Virus record (IMG/VR): IMGVR_UViG_3300031973_001259
Coordinates: 1 to 57,489 of that record
DNA length: 57,489 bases
Source of the DNA: a virus
Reading direction: 5' to 3' (one strand)
Positions 31,251 to 38,998 of the stretch are shown here, piece after piece; the stretch's first letter is position 1, and the number at the start of each line of letters is the position of its first letter. Under the pieces are notes generated by a model. The model saw only the letters and a list, made by a program, of their open reading frames with translations. It made no database searches and had not been told where the DNA came from. The translations under genes and the position numbers were made by a program.

Positions 31251-31735
31251 CAGAAGTAACTTACCGATAATACAATTCTAGCTTTTTGATCAGTACAGGT
31301 GGTGCTATGGTGTGGTTCAGATCCATCAAAAAGAACAACTCTATTCTCAACACTCTCTACTTTTGTTCCATCTTTGAATCCAGTATATCCATTACAAGTA
31401 TTCAAATATAAAACTGCAGTCTTATGATTGTAATGATAATCCTCATGAAAATCATGTTCAATAAATTTACCACTATTGGGATACAAATTAAATCTTACTC
31501 TTATAAGAGCTTTTACATTTAAATAATTTACTAACAAATGATCCAGTTCTTTTATGAAAGAACTCTGTGGTTCAAACCGATCAAATACCCTATGAGTAAA
31601 AAAGAAATGGTTATCGTTCATTTCACCTAAGTTAGCAACCTCTTGACAAAATACCCAAGGAAACTGTGTACTGAATACACTATTCTTTAGATGATCAAAA
31701 TAGTCTTGCTCCAAATAATTATCAAGTATCTTCAT
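31250..31735 (-). CDS. 2-oxoglutarate/Fe(II) oxygenase-like protein
   Basis: A 161-residue protein; ATG at 31735 (MKILDNYLEQ) is used, which overlaps the upstream gene by 14 bp. The core shows HEDYHYNHKTAVLYLNTCNG (candidate ligands), VVLFDGSEPHHST with the distal His, and ARIVLSVSYF with the conserved Arg. This is the compact oxygenase type seen next to cyanophage fibre genes. Substrate unknown. Confidence 0.65.
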   Translation of the reverse strand: MKILDNYLEQDYFDHLKNSVFSTQFPWVFCQEVANLGEMNDNHFFFTHRVFDRFEPQSSFIKELDHLLVNYLNVKALIRVRFNLYPNSGKFIEHDFHEDYHYNHKTAVLYLNTCNGYTGFKDGTKVESVENRVVLFDGSEPHHSTTCTDQKARIVLSVSYF

Positions 31736-32315
31736 GGTAATATTCATAGAGATTAAACGCGATTGACATCCGAGGTTCTTTACCATCACTCAAATTTCTA
31801 TCTACATTATGAGCTAATGATGCAGGAAAAAGAATCATCAATCCATCATCAGGTTCGACAGAAAAACATGTTTGCTGAGTTAATGATAAATTATGTTCAT
31901 CTAAATGATGAAAAGTAATACCCCCAGAGTTATCTGGTACATTTATGTATAGTACTCCAGCTATAGATGACCCAGGATGAGTGTGTCTTACATTATAACA
32001 CTCAACATAATTAATATTAAACCACATGTTGGCAAGACGAGGTTGAAAATTAACCTCTACGAGTTCATTCTTATAGTACACTTCCAACAAACTCAGGATT
32101 CTATCACTTAAATAATTTAGAAAAGGGGTAAAGCTTTTCTCTAGATAAAAATCATCAGGACTTTGATATCCATCAACATTACTTCTATGGTTTGGTTGAT
32201 AAACTTTAGCATAATTTTCCATCCAATCCATGAAATGATCTTGAATATCATCAAAGTCATCATCAAAAGATCTTGCCACAACATATGGCAGAATGGAAAA
32301 AGAATCTTCAGTCAA
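31722..32315 (-). CDS. 2-oxoglutarate/Fe(II) oxygenase-like protein (TTG start)
   Basis: A 197-residue protein with the 2OG-FeII_Oxy_5-like pattern: VRHTHPGSSIAGVLYINVP (residues about 109-127), FSVEPDDGLMILFPASLAHNV and the Arg of PRMSIAFNLYEY. The start is TTG at 32315, overlapping the upstream stop by 8 bp; a good AGGAG about 10 nt upstream of the TTG supports it, and the next ATG would remove 28 residues. Confidence 0.7.
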   Translation of the reverse strand: MTEDSFSILPYVVARSFDDDFDDIQDHFMDWMENYAKVYQPNHRSNVDGYQSPDDFYLEKSFTPFLNYLSDRILSLLEVYYKNELVEVNFQPRLANMWFNINYVECYNVRHTHPGSSIAGVLYINVPDNSGGITFHHLDEHNLSLTQQTCFSVEPDDGLMILFPASLAHNVDRNLSDGKEPRMSIAFNLYEYYHEDT

Positions 32316-32970
32316 TGTAATTATTCTCCTCTAACCATTCGCGAGTCATTGGGGTTGGTTCGTAAACTTCCCACATAGAACCAGTAGCACATGCATCTAG
32401 TGCTGCCATAGTCATACCTTCTGTCTTACCTGCCCAGGTTGCTTCTGCTTCCCAAGGTACAGCAGACTTAGGATAGGTACGCTCTACCATCTCTCTCCAG
32501 AGCATAGGAACTTCATCTTCAGGTTTAATAATAGCAATCATACTATTATTAATTGTTCCTGCCATACAATCTTGTGCAGCATGCCATCCCTCATGTCTCA
32601 TGACTGCCATAAGAACTCCAGGATCATTCATATAATTTTCATTCAGGAAGAAGTTATTACTTACAGTATGATAGACACCACGATGACCTACTGGGAAATA
32701 CTTATCGTCAGCAAGATATACTTTCACACCAACCTGATTAAGGGAGGAAAGCATATGATTAAACTCGTTCGCAACTACAGTAAAACGAGAGTAGTTTTTA
32801 TATTCGGATGAGACATCCAATAAGGAGTGTACTTCTTTCACACCATCAGTACATTCACCTAATAGCATACATCCCATGGAATCCATAGTCTTATATCCTT
32901 TAGTGATTTTATCTTCGTTAGCGAAGACTGGAGATGCTGCTAGAAGCAGAGCTAAAAGAAGTTTTTTCAT
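32308..32970 (-). CDS. Exported HEGWH zinc metalloprotease-like protein
   Basis: A 220-residue protein with a signal peptide (MKKLLLALLLAASPVFA, cleavage near residue 17) and a zinc-protease motif HEGWH at residues 126-130. Acidic residues that could give the third ligand follow (EAEATWAGKTEG near 172-183). Five or more cysteines suggest an oxidised, periplasmic protein. Such a protein could act on cell-wall or envelope proteins during lysis or exclusion. The family is found in cyanophages, but to my knowledge it is uncharacterised. Confidence 0.65.
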   Translation of the reverse strand: MKKLLLALLLAASPVFANEDKITKGYKTMDSMGCMLLGECTDGVKEVHSLLDVSSEYKNYSRFTVVANEFNHMLSSLNQVGVKVYLADDKYFPVGHRGVYHTVSNNFFLNENYMNDPGVLMAVMRHEGWHAAQDCMAGTINNSMIAIIKPEDEVPMLWREMVERTYPKSAVPWEAEATWAGKTEGMTMAALDACATGSMWEVYEPTPMTREWLEENNYID

Positions 32971-32972
32971 AA

Positions 32973-33257
32973 TTAAACTCTAAAGTGAATTGGTTGTGAA
33001 TCTGATTGAGGTAAAGACTGCTGAATTTCAAGTTCTTGACCCTCAACTACAATCTTTGCAGGAGGAAGTCCATGTTGCCCAGGCAACTCTTTATCTGTAG
33101 TAGCCGTAATATCAATAACTTGATCGGTAATAAATTTATTTTTTCTATATGTTCTACCAGGAACCATGGAACATAAGTTTATTGCATCTTTTTCCCATCC
33201 ACAGTCAGCATACTTTTTACCAAGAGAATCATATACTGAGTAATATTCATTTCCCAT
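32973..33257 (-). CDS. Hypothetical protein (94 aa)
   Basis: ATG at 33257 is chosen over an upstream TTG because a TATAAT promoter at 33282 would start transcription close to the TTG. The product, beginning MGNEYYSVYDSLGKKYADCGWEKDA, has a two-cysteine N-terminal half and ends in an Ile/Gln-rich strand region. The bases before the ATG (CCTCCTCTT) contain no Shine-Dalgarno sequence. It is first in the unit with the metalloprotease. Confidence 0.55.
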   Translation of the reverse strand: MGNEYYSVYDSLGKKYADCGWEKDAINLCSMVPGRTYRKNKFITDQVIDITATTDKELPGQHGLPPAKIVVEGQELEIQQSLPQSDSQPIHFRV

Positions 33258-33281
33258 AAGAGGAGGTGCTATTCCCAACTA

Positions 33282-33297
33282 ATTATAGCATATTTAT
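33282..33297 (-). promoter_or_regulatory. Combined late and extended -10 promoter
   Basis: On the minus strand ATAAATA (33297-33291) overlaps the purM TAA stop, followed by TGCTATAAT with TATAAT at 33287-33282. The -35 for the latter (TTGGAC, 17 bp upstream) is poor, so it would rely on the TGn extension. Both would serve the 33257 gene and metalloprotease. Confidence 0.55.
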
Positions 33298-34232
33298 TTT
33301 ACTTGTCCAATGACCCATGATCTCATGCCAAATGGTGTATCAGCAATCAAGCTCTGAGTTAATGTTGCCACCTCTGGCGGCACTACCAGACAGAATCCAA
33401 TACCACAGTTGAACACATTACGCATCTCCTCTTCGGCAATCTCTCCTGCCTCCTGAATCTTGTTAAAGAGTTCTGGTCTCTCCCAAGCATCATAGTCAAC
33501 ATCAACTGTAAGACCTGATGGAAGACACCTAGGAAGATTCTCAGGGATACCTCCACCAGTGATGTGTGCCATGCCTAAGATAGGAACCTCATCCAACAGG
33601 TACTGGATCAGACGGGCATAGATGGTGGTCGGTATCAGAAGCTCTGGCATCTCCTTATAGTAAATGTAATTTCTATTAAGCAAATAGTTAACAAGAGTAT
33701 ATCCATTACTATGAAGTCCACTACTCTCAATACCAATGACTACATCACCAGGTTGAATGTTAGTACCATCAACAATTTCATTCTTCTCTACAACACCAGT
33801 ACAGAAACCAGCAAGGTCATAATCAGTTTGTCTGAAATGTTCTGCCGTTTCTCCACCTAGTAGTTCCATACCAGCCATCACACAACCAGTATTAATTCCA
33901 TATACAATGTCACTCACATTACCGTCAAGGGATTTGGTAGAGATATAGTCTAGAAAATATAATGGTTTAGCACCACTACAGATTACATCATTAACACACA
34001 TAGCAACCAAATCTATACCGATAGTAAGGTACATATCGGCAATCCTACAGATATTCATCTTAGTTCCGACACCATCAGCACCAGATACTAATACAGGTTT
34101 CTCATATCCTGATGGGATTTCCATCATTCCATTGAACCCACCATCAATCTTAGGTGCCAGTGCTTTGATATATTCTACAAAGGATCTACCCTTGATAATG
34201 TCAACACCAGAAGTTTTGTAGTCCATTTTCAT
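33294..34232 (-). CDS. purM: Phosphoribosylaminoimidazole synthetase PurM
   Basis: A 312-residue AIR synthetase, the fifth step of purine synthesis (FGAM plus ATP to AIR). Family signatures include SGADGVGTKMNI, MCVNDVICSGAKPLYFLDY, GGETAEH, IGIESSGLHSNGYTLV and AHITGGGIPENLPR. Length is near the bacterial enzyme (about 345) but slightly shorter. It overlaps purC by an ATGA. Cyanophages carry such genes to boost purine supply for DNA replication. Confidence 0.95.
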   Translation of the reverse strand: MKMDYKTSGVDIIKGRSFVEYIKALAPKIDGGFNGMMEIPSGYEKPVLVSGADGVGTKMNICRIADMYLTIGIDLVAMCVNDVICSGAKPLYFLDYISTKSLDGNVSDIVYGINTGCVMAGMELLGGETAEHFRQTDYDLAGFCTGVVEKNEIVDGTNIQPGDVVIGIESSGLHSNGYTLVNYLLNRNYIYYKEMPELLIPTTIYARLIQYLLDEVPILGMAHITGGGIPENLPRCLPSGLTVDVDYDAWERPELFNKIQEAGEIAEEEMRNVFNCGIGFCLVVPPEVATLTQSLIADTPFGMRSWVIGQVK

Positions 34233-34927
34233 TGAATAGCAAGGGGTTGTAGTTGGTCAAGAATATAACGATAGGCAGGTACAATATCTCCTTCATCCTT
34301 CCTGAATAGATCTTTATCAAATCTTTCATCACTACCAATCTTCCAGAGCCTCATACTATCAGGACTGATCTCATCAGCCAGTATCAGTTCTCCATGAGCA
34401 GTATAACCATATTCAATCTTGAAGTCAACCAAATCAATACCCATGATGTAGAACATCTGACGAAGGAAATCATTGATACGGAGTGTCATCTCAATGAAAG
34501 GTTCTGGATCATATCCCATGAGACGCACACGATCCTTTGTGAGCAGAGGATCATGCTTACTATCATCCTTCAGAAAGAACTCAACAATTGGATTTGGTAG
34601 TGGATAACCCTCCTTGAGAGTTGTCTCACGAACAATAGATCCAGCAGCACGATTCCTACAAATAACTTCTAGAGGAACGATGTCTACATTCTTACAGATC
34701 ATCTTGTTAGCACCAACCATATTAATATAATGAGTTGGGATAAGCTCTTTGGCAAGTTTTTCAAAAATGATAGATGAAATACTACAGCAAAGAGATCCCT
34801 TTCCTAAAGGATGATCTTCCTTCTCTCCATTTCCTGCAGTCACCTTATCATGATACTCAATAATGACTTGCTCTGCATCATCACCTTGGTATACAGTTTT
34901 TACCTTTCCTTCTGTAATTACTTCCAT
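34229..34927 (-). CDS. purC: SAICAR synthetase PurC
   Basis: A 232-residue SAICAR synthetase of purine synthesis, of normal length. Signatures are EGKVKTVYQGDD, VPLEVICRNRAAGSI, PIVEFFLKDDSKHDP and LADEISPDSMRLW. It is first of a purC-purM unit. Its ATG follows directly after the T-run of the upstream gene's terminator, with no Shine-Dalgarno sequence in the predicted short leader. Confidence 0.95.
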   Translation of the reverse strand: MEVITEGKVKTVYQGDDAEQVIIEYHDKVTAGNGEKEDHPLGKGSLCCSISSIIFEKLAKELIPTHYINMVGANKMICKNVDIVPLEVICRNRAAGSIVRETTLKEGYPLPNPIVEFFLKDDSKHDPLLTKDRVRLMGYDPEPFIEMTLRINDFLRQMFYIMGIDLVDFKIEYGYTAHGELILADEISPDSMRLWKIGSDERFDKDLFRKDEGDIVPAYRYILDQLQPLAIQ

Positions 34928-34931
34928 AAAA

Positions 34932-34952
34932 AAGAGGGTGTTTAACCCTCTT
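34932..34952 (-). terminator. Terminator directly abutting purC start
   Basis: An 8-bp stem (AAGAGGGT / ACCCTCTT) with a 5-nt loop and a minus-strand T6 that runs straight into the purC ATG. It ends the psbD-downstream unit. Confidence 0.85.
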
Positions 34953-34981
34953 AGTATACCATCATTCAGTTTGCTTGTAAA
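34953..34981 (-). promoter_or_regulatory. Sigma-70 promoter for purC-purM
   Basis: Minus strand TTTACA (34981-34976), 17-bp spacer, TATACT (34958-34953). The -10 touches the first base of the terminator stem, so transcription would start in the hairpin and the purC message would lack a full terminator. The -35 lies inside the coding end of the upstream gene. Confidence 0.7.
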
Positions 34982-35177
34982 TGTTTTCTAGTTTCTCTCT
35001 ACTGAGATCAACATACATCAACTCTTCACCTGCCTGTGGTGCCTCAGGATGCTTTGGTTTGGGAGGATTCCTCATCTCTATATTAATAGATTGAATGTTA
35101 GACCACATCATAGCGAAGGCACCACCAGCAATGAGAGCGAAGCATATAAAGTATAGCGTGAACTCGAAACTATTCAT
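34962..35177 (-). CDS. Small single-pass membrane protein
   Basis: A 71-residue protein with one membrane segment (about residues 5-26, FTLYFICFALIAGGAFAMMW), then a Pro-rich linker (PPKPKHPEAPQAG) and a short helix. It lies downstream of psbD and upstream of a terminator. Small membrane proteins in the photosynthesis cluster are common in cyanophages; function is unknown. Confidence 0.65.
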   Translation of the reverse strand: MNSFEFTLYFICFALIAGGAFAMMWSNIQSINIEMRNPPKPKHPEAPQAGEELMYVDLSREKLENIYKQTE

Positions 35178-35206
35178 GATGCCTTATTTAAGTTTAGGAT
35201 TGAAAT

Positions 35207-35230
35207 TTTAATAAGAAAATACTTATTAAA
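35207..35230 (-). terminator. Weak AT-rich hairpin at psbD end
   Basis: A 9-bp inverted repeat TTTAATAAG / CTTATTAAA with a 6-nt loop, overlapping the psbD stop. It contains few G-C pairs and is followed by ATTTC, so it may protect the 3' end rather than terminate. Confidence 0.35.
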
Positions 35231-36281
35231 GGGCATTACCACGAGGTAATACTTCCTCGGGGAATACGAATGACTCATGTGGTTGATCAACTGGTGCCAA
35301 CCATGCTCTCAAGCCTTCATTCAATAGGATGTTCTTGGTGTAGAAGGTCTCAAACTCTGGGTCTTCTGCTGCACGAATCTCCTGACTCACAAAATCATAA
35401 GCACGAAGATTAAGAGCAAGCCCAATGATGCCAATAGAAGATGTCCAAAGACCCATGACAGGAACAAACAGCATAAAGAAGTGCAACCAACGCTTATTAC
35501 TAAAAGCAATCCCGAAGATTTGCGACCAGAAACGGTTCGCTGTAACCATCGAGTAAGTCTCCTCTTCTTGAGTGGAATCAAATGCCTTGAATGTGTTTGC
35601 TTGTTCTCCATCTTCATACAATGTATTTTCTACAGTGACACCATGGATAGCACTGAGCAGTGCTCCTCCCAGGATACCTGCCACTCCCATCATATGGAAG
35701 GGATTGAGCGTCCAATTATGAAAGCCCTGGAGGAAGAGAAGGAAGCGGAAAATCGCCGCGACACCGAAACTCGGCGCAAAGAACCAAGATGACTGTCCCA
35801 AAGGATAGATGAGGAATACAGACACGAATACAGCAATAGGACCAGAAAAAGCAATCGCATTGTAGGGACGAATTCCAATTAACCTAGCCAACTCGAATTG
35901 ACGAAGCATGAAACCAATGAGGGCAAAGGCTCCATGGAGTGCCACAAAATTCCAGAGTCCCCCAAGTTGGCACCACCGCTGGAAATTCCCCTGAGACTCA
36001 GGACCCCAAAGTAGAAGAAGAGAATGACCCATAGCATCAGCAGGCGTCGAGACAGCTGCCGTGAGAAAGTTAGCACCCTCAAGATAGGAACTAGCAAGAC
36101 CGTGGGTGTACCAGCTCGTAACAAAAGCTGTCCCAGTAAGCCAACCGCCAATGGCCAGATAAGCAGTGGGAAGAAGTAGTAGTCCAGACCAGCCCACAAA
36201 TACAAAGCGGTCGCGTTTAAGCCAGTCATCCAGGACATCAAACCACCCCCTTGTCGGTGCTGTTAGTGTACTTGTCGTCAT
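35226..36281 (-). CDS. psbD: Photosystem II D2 protein
   Basis: A 351-residue D2 protein, full length, with the expected five membrane helices. Recognisable parts are [46 protein letters not shown] with the chlorophyll and iron ligand histidines, [19 protein letters not shown] and a conserved C-terminus ([14 protein letters not shown]). It pairs with D1 in the reaction centre, and phage copies help maintain photosynthesis during infection. No intron is present. A 46-residue ORF overlaps its first 44 bp. Confidence 0.97.
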   Translation of the reverse strand: MTTSTLTAPTRGWFDVLDDWLKRDRFVFVGWSGLLLLPTAYLAIGGWLTGTAFVTSWYTHGLASSYLEGANFLTAAVSTPADAMGHSLLLLWGPESQGNFQRWCQLGGLWNFVALHGAFALIGFMLRQFELARLIGIRPYNAIAFSGPIAVFVSVFLIYPLGQSSWFFAPSFGVAAIFRFLLFLQGFHNWTLNPFHMMGVAGILGGALLSAIHGVTVENTLYEDGEQANTFKAFDSTQEEETYSMVTANRFWSQIFGIAFSNKRWLHFFMLFVPVMGLWTSSIGIIGLALNLRAYDFVSQEIRAAEDPEFETFYTKNILLNEGLRAWLAPVDQPHESFVFPEEVLPRGNAL

Positions 36282-36378
36282 TTTTACTTACCGTTTTAAT
36301 ACCTTTTAAGTGAAATAATTGTGGCCAAGTATCACGAATGATCTCGGCAAGTTTGATAGGTGTATCAGAACTAATCAT
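36238..36378 (-). CDS. Possible small ORF upstream of psbD (46 aa)
   Basis: ATG at 36378 to TGA at 36238-36240, overlapping the psbD start in another frame by 44 bp. The product begins [20 protein letters not shown]; the first 30 residues look protein-like (an amphipathic helix), while the last 14, encoded in the overlap, look like shadow sequence. No clear Shine-Dalgarno. It could be real or only leader sequence. Confidence 0.35.
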   Translation of the reverse strand: MISSDTPIKLAEIIRDTWPQLFHLKGIKTVSKNDDKYTNSTDKGVV

Positions 36379-36379
36379 A

Positions 36380-36409
36380 ATAGTAACACACAAAGTATGG
36401 GGACTACAA
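36380..36409 (-). promoter_or_regulatory. Possible sigma-70 promoter for psbD
   Basis: Minus strand TTGTAG (36409-36404), 18-bp spacer, TACTAT (36385-36380) preceded by TGT, an extended -10 form. Both hexamers depart from consensus. It would separate psbD from psbA transcription. Confidence 0.35.
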
Positions 36410-36431
36410 GAGTTAGAATACCTATAAAAAA

Positions 36432-36453
36432 CCCCCCCACATATGTGAGGGGG
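36432..36453 (-). terminator. psbA terminator
   Basis: A strong G/C-rich inverted repeat (11-bp arms with one mismatch, centre ATAT) followed on the minus strand by TTTTTT, 21 bp past the psbA stop. Confidence 0.85.
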
Positions 36454-36474
36454 TGTAGACTACCGTCAGGCATA

Positions 36475-37551
36475 TTAGCCTACGGCAGGTGCGGTAAGTG
36501 CCACAGGTGTGGACTCAGCAGCAGCAAGATCCAAGGGGAAGTTGTGGGCGTTACGCTCATGCATAACTTCCATTCCAAGACCAGCACGGTTCAGTACATC
36601 TGCCCAGGTGTTCAACACACGACCCTGACCATCAAGGATGGACTGGTTGAAGTTGAAACCGTTCAGGTTGAATGCCATCGTGGAGACGCCAAGGGCGGTG
36701 AACCAGATGCCAACAACAGGCCATGCAGCAAGGAAGAAGTGCAAGGAACGGGAGTTGTTGAATGAAGCGTATTGGAAGATCAAACGACCGAAGTAGCCAT
36801 GTGCTGCGACGATGTTATAGGTCTCTTCTTCTTGACCGAACTTGTAACCGTAGTTCTGTGACTCTGTTTCAGTTGTTTCACGAACAAGTGAGGAAGTAAC
36901 GAGACTTCCGTGCATAGCAGAGAACAAAGATCCACCGAATACCCCAGCAACACCGAGCATGTGGAACGGGTGCATAAGGATATTGTGTTCTGCTTGGAAT
37001 ACAAGCATGTAGTTAAAAGTACCAGAGATACCAAGAGGCATAGCATCGGAGAAAGAACCTTGACCGAAAGGATAGACGAGGAATACTGCACTCGCAGCAG
37101 CGACTGGTGCCGAGTAGGCAACACAGATCCATGGACGCATACCTAGACGGTAAGAGAGTTCCCACTCACGACCCATGTATGCATAGATACCGATGAGGAA
37201 GTGGAATACTACCAATTGGAAAGGACCGCCATTGTAAAGCCATTCATCCAAAGATGCAGCTTCCCAGATGGGGTAGAAGTGAAGACCGATTGCGTTTGAA
37301 GAAGGAACAACTGCACCAGAGATGATGTTGTTACCATACATGAGTGAACCAGCTACAGGTTCACGGATACCGTCAATATCGACGGGAGGTGCTGCGATGA
37401 ATGCAACAATGAAGCAGACAGTTGCTGCAAGCAGTGTTGGGATCATCAGTACACCGAACCAACCAACATACAAACGATTATTGGTTGAGGTTACCCACTC
37501 ACAGAAATTCTGCCATGGGGTTGATTGTTGTCTTGAAAGAGTTGTAGCCAT
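36475..37551 (-). CDS. psbA: Photosystem II D1 protein
   Basis: A 358-residue D1 protein. ATG at 37551 ([10 protein letters not shown]) is used; four extra in-frame codons upstream are not part of the family. All key features are present: the [20 protein letters not shown] ligand region, [23 protein letters not shown], and [13 protein letters not shown] before the processed C-terminal extension. The residue equivalent to position 130 is Glu (GREWELS), the form associated with high-light D1 isoforms. It is monocistronic, between a dual promoter and a strong terminator, and contains no intron. Confidence 0.98.
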   Translation of the reverse strand: MATTLSRQQSTPWQNFCEWVTSTNNRLYVGWFGVLMIPTLLAATVCFIVAFIAAPPVDIDGIREPVAGSLMYGNNIISGAVVPSSNAIGLHFYPIWEAASLDEWLYNGGPFQLVVFHFLIGIYAYMGREWELSYRLGMRPWICVAYSAPVAAASAVFLVYPFGQGSFSDAMPLGISGTFNYMLVFQAEHNILMHPFHMLGVAGVFGGSLFSAMHGSLVTSSLVRETTETESQNYGYKFGQEEETYNIVAAHGYFGRLIFQYASFNNSRSLHFFLAAWPVVGIWFTALGVSTMAFNLNGFNFNQSILDGQGRVLNTWADVLNRAGLGMEVMHERNAHNFPLDLAAAESTPVALTAPAVG

Positions 37552-37572
37552 TGTTTTGAACAAAAAAGTAAG

Positions 37573-37693
37573 ACCATCAGGGAATGGTGGAGTTACTATT
37601 TTCCTACCACCCTCAGGTAGGAATATTAAAGACGCTTTTATACACCCTAGAGGTCTTGGTTTGCGGGGTGTTGTTGACCGTTACATTTCGTAA
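37573..37693 (-). promoter_or_regulatory. Structured psbA 5' leader
   Basis: The roughly 150-nt leader holds three inverted repeats: GTTAC/GTAAC (37679-37693), a perfect 8-bp TTCCTACC/GGTAGGAA with a 7-nt loop (37601-37623), and ACCAT/ATGGT (37573-37588). No Shine-Dalgarno sequence precedes the ATG. This suggests control of message stability or translation; none matches a riboswitch known to me. Confidence 0.5.
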
Positions 37694-37702
37694 CTGTGTC
37701 TT

Positions 37703-37736
37703 TATTTATATTAGCACTTCCTCACATATCTGTCAA
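37703..37736 (-). promoter_or_regulatory. Dual early and late promoter for psbA
   Basis: Minus strand TTGACA (37736-37731), 17-bp spacer, TAATAT (37713-37708), overlapped by an exact T4 late element TATAAATA (37710-37703). Host sigma-70 and the phage late machinery could both start psbA from almost the same place. The -35 lies inside the halogenase gene's 3' end. Confidence 0.8.
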
Positions 37737-38834
37737 GAGGTGCGTGTTGTCAATCCAGCTTTTAAAGCTGGTCCCATACCAATGCCCGTAAGAATCGTCA
37801 TGGTTATAGACAAGTTCATGTCTACTATTGGATTTGGCAGAACGAATGAAGTCAAAGAAGTACTCATCATAAGAATGATTCTTTGCCATCTGCTCTGCTT
37901 CTGACCAGAACATTGTAGCATACTTTGACCCGTTTGCGTAGTGCCAGAGAATGAAGTTCTGTATCTCTTCCACATGTGTCACAAGGTCCTGTAGAACTGA
38001 TCTCTTAGACTCGTTACCCAAAATCCAATCAAGAGCTAAACTAGTCCAACGATAATAGGTTTCAACTGAACTTGCTTCTAAAGGCTCAATGAACATTAAC
38101 CTATTACCATTCAGAATAACCTTATCATTCTGAATAGGTCTCCTAGCTAAGTAATTTTTAAATTGAAGATGTTCTGTGCCTTGAATACCGTATAGATTTG
38201 CTAGGTTTTCTTCTGCCTCAGTCTTTGATGTATAATTTTGATTGTATAGGTATCCATAATTAGTCTGATCTTTATCAGGTATAGAGAACATCCAACCATC
38301 TGGTGTAGCAATACACCTTGTCCAATGCTGATGAACATCTACATCATTACTCTTCCCAAGAAGAACACTGTTCAATGGATTTTTCAGGATGTTGTAATAA
38401 GAAAAATCTTTTGGGGTTCCCCTACAGTCAAAGACATAATCACAGTCAAGATCATTACAGTCCTCAACATTCTGCTCAATGAACTTACATACTTTTTTAT
38501 CTTTCATATACTCTCTCAATTTACTAGGAGAGTAATGAATAGCTGTGTAGTTCATAGGGAAAGGATGGAAGAATTTATCCTTCTTCTTCCCCCAGTCTTC
38601 ATATAGGATTCCAGTTTTAAATGTTGCATCAATTGGATTATTATACCAATCAATACCAAACACATCTGAAAGAAGAACCACAAAATTTATTAGTGACCCT
38701 TGCCCCACCTTTTCGATAGGAACTTCTGGATCATAGTAAAGCTCAATCTCCACATCTTGACCGTATGTTTCTGCAAATACGACCATGGCAACAGTCAGTC
38801 CAGCGTTACCACCACCAACAACACCAATTTTCAT
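37722..38834 (-). CDS. prnA: Flavin-dependent (tryptophan) halogenase-like protein
   Basis: A 370-residue FAD-dependent protein of the PrnA type. The FAD site GVVGGGNAG is at residues 4-12. The catalytic Lys equivalent is Lys73 (DATFKTG). MFIEPLEASSVETY (about 247-260) is the family's FAD-strap motif, and the second signature reads GWMFSIP instead of GWxWxIP. It is shorter than bacterial tryptophan halogenases (about 520-540). Homologues are known in T4-like cyanophages with no established product. The stop overlaps the psbA promoter. Confidence 0.8.
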   Translation of the reverse strand: MKIGVVGGGNAGLTVAMVVFAETYGQDVEIELYYDPEVPIEKVGQGSLINFVVLLSDVFGIDWYNNPIDATFKTGILYEDWGKKKDKFFHPFPMNYTAIHYSPSKLREYMKDKKVCKFIEQNVEDCNDLDCDYVFDCRGTPKDFSYYNILKNPLNSVLLGKSNDVDVHQHWTRCIATPDGWMFSIPDKDQTNYGYLYNQNYTSKTEAEENLANLYGIQGTEHLQFKNYLARRPIQNDKVILNGNRLMFIEPLEASSVETYYRWTSLALDWILGNESKRSVLQDLVTHVEEIQNFILWHYANGSKYATMFWSEAEQMAKNHSYDEYFFDFIRSAKSNSRHELVYNHDDSYGHWYGTSFKSWIDNTHLLTDM

Positions 38835-38995
38835 TGAATATATTCTTGAAGGAGATTAAGTATTTTATTTAACGAATCGTGAGCACCATCGTGCCAATCA
38901 CTATTCTTATCGTCTTTTTGACCATCGTAGAGTTCAGTTTTTATTTTATAAACTCTAGCCAAAATATCATTTTTAGTCACGAATCCATGAGGCAT
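38831..38995 (-). CDS. Small conserved hypothetical protein (54 aa)
   Basis: ATG at 38995 to TGA at 38831-38833, coupled to the halogenase by an ATGA overlap. The product begins MPHGFVTKNDILARVYKIKT and contains WHDGAHDSLNKILNLLQEY, a compact two-helix protein. Similar short sequences occur in related cyanophages. Function unknown. Confidence 0.6.
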   Translation of the reverse strand: MPHGFVTKNDILARVYKIKTELYDGQKDDKNSDWHDGAHDSLNKILNLLQEYIQ

Positions 38996-38998
38996 AAT

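Noticed and set aside
36238-36378. Frameshift or intron remnant between psbA and psbD
   Set aside because: Both psb genes are full length and uninterrupted; the gap contains only a terminator, a weak promoter and a short ORF.
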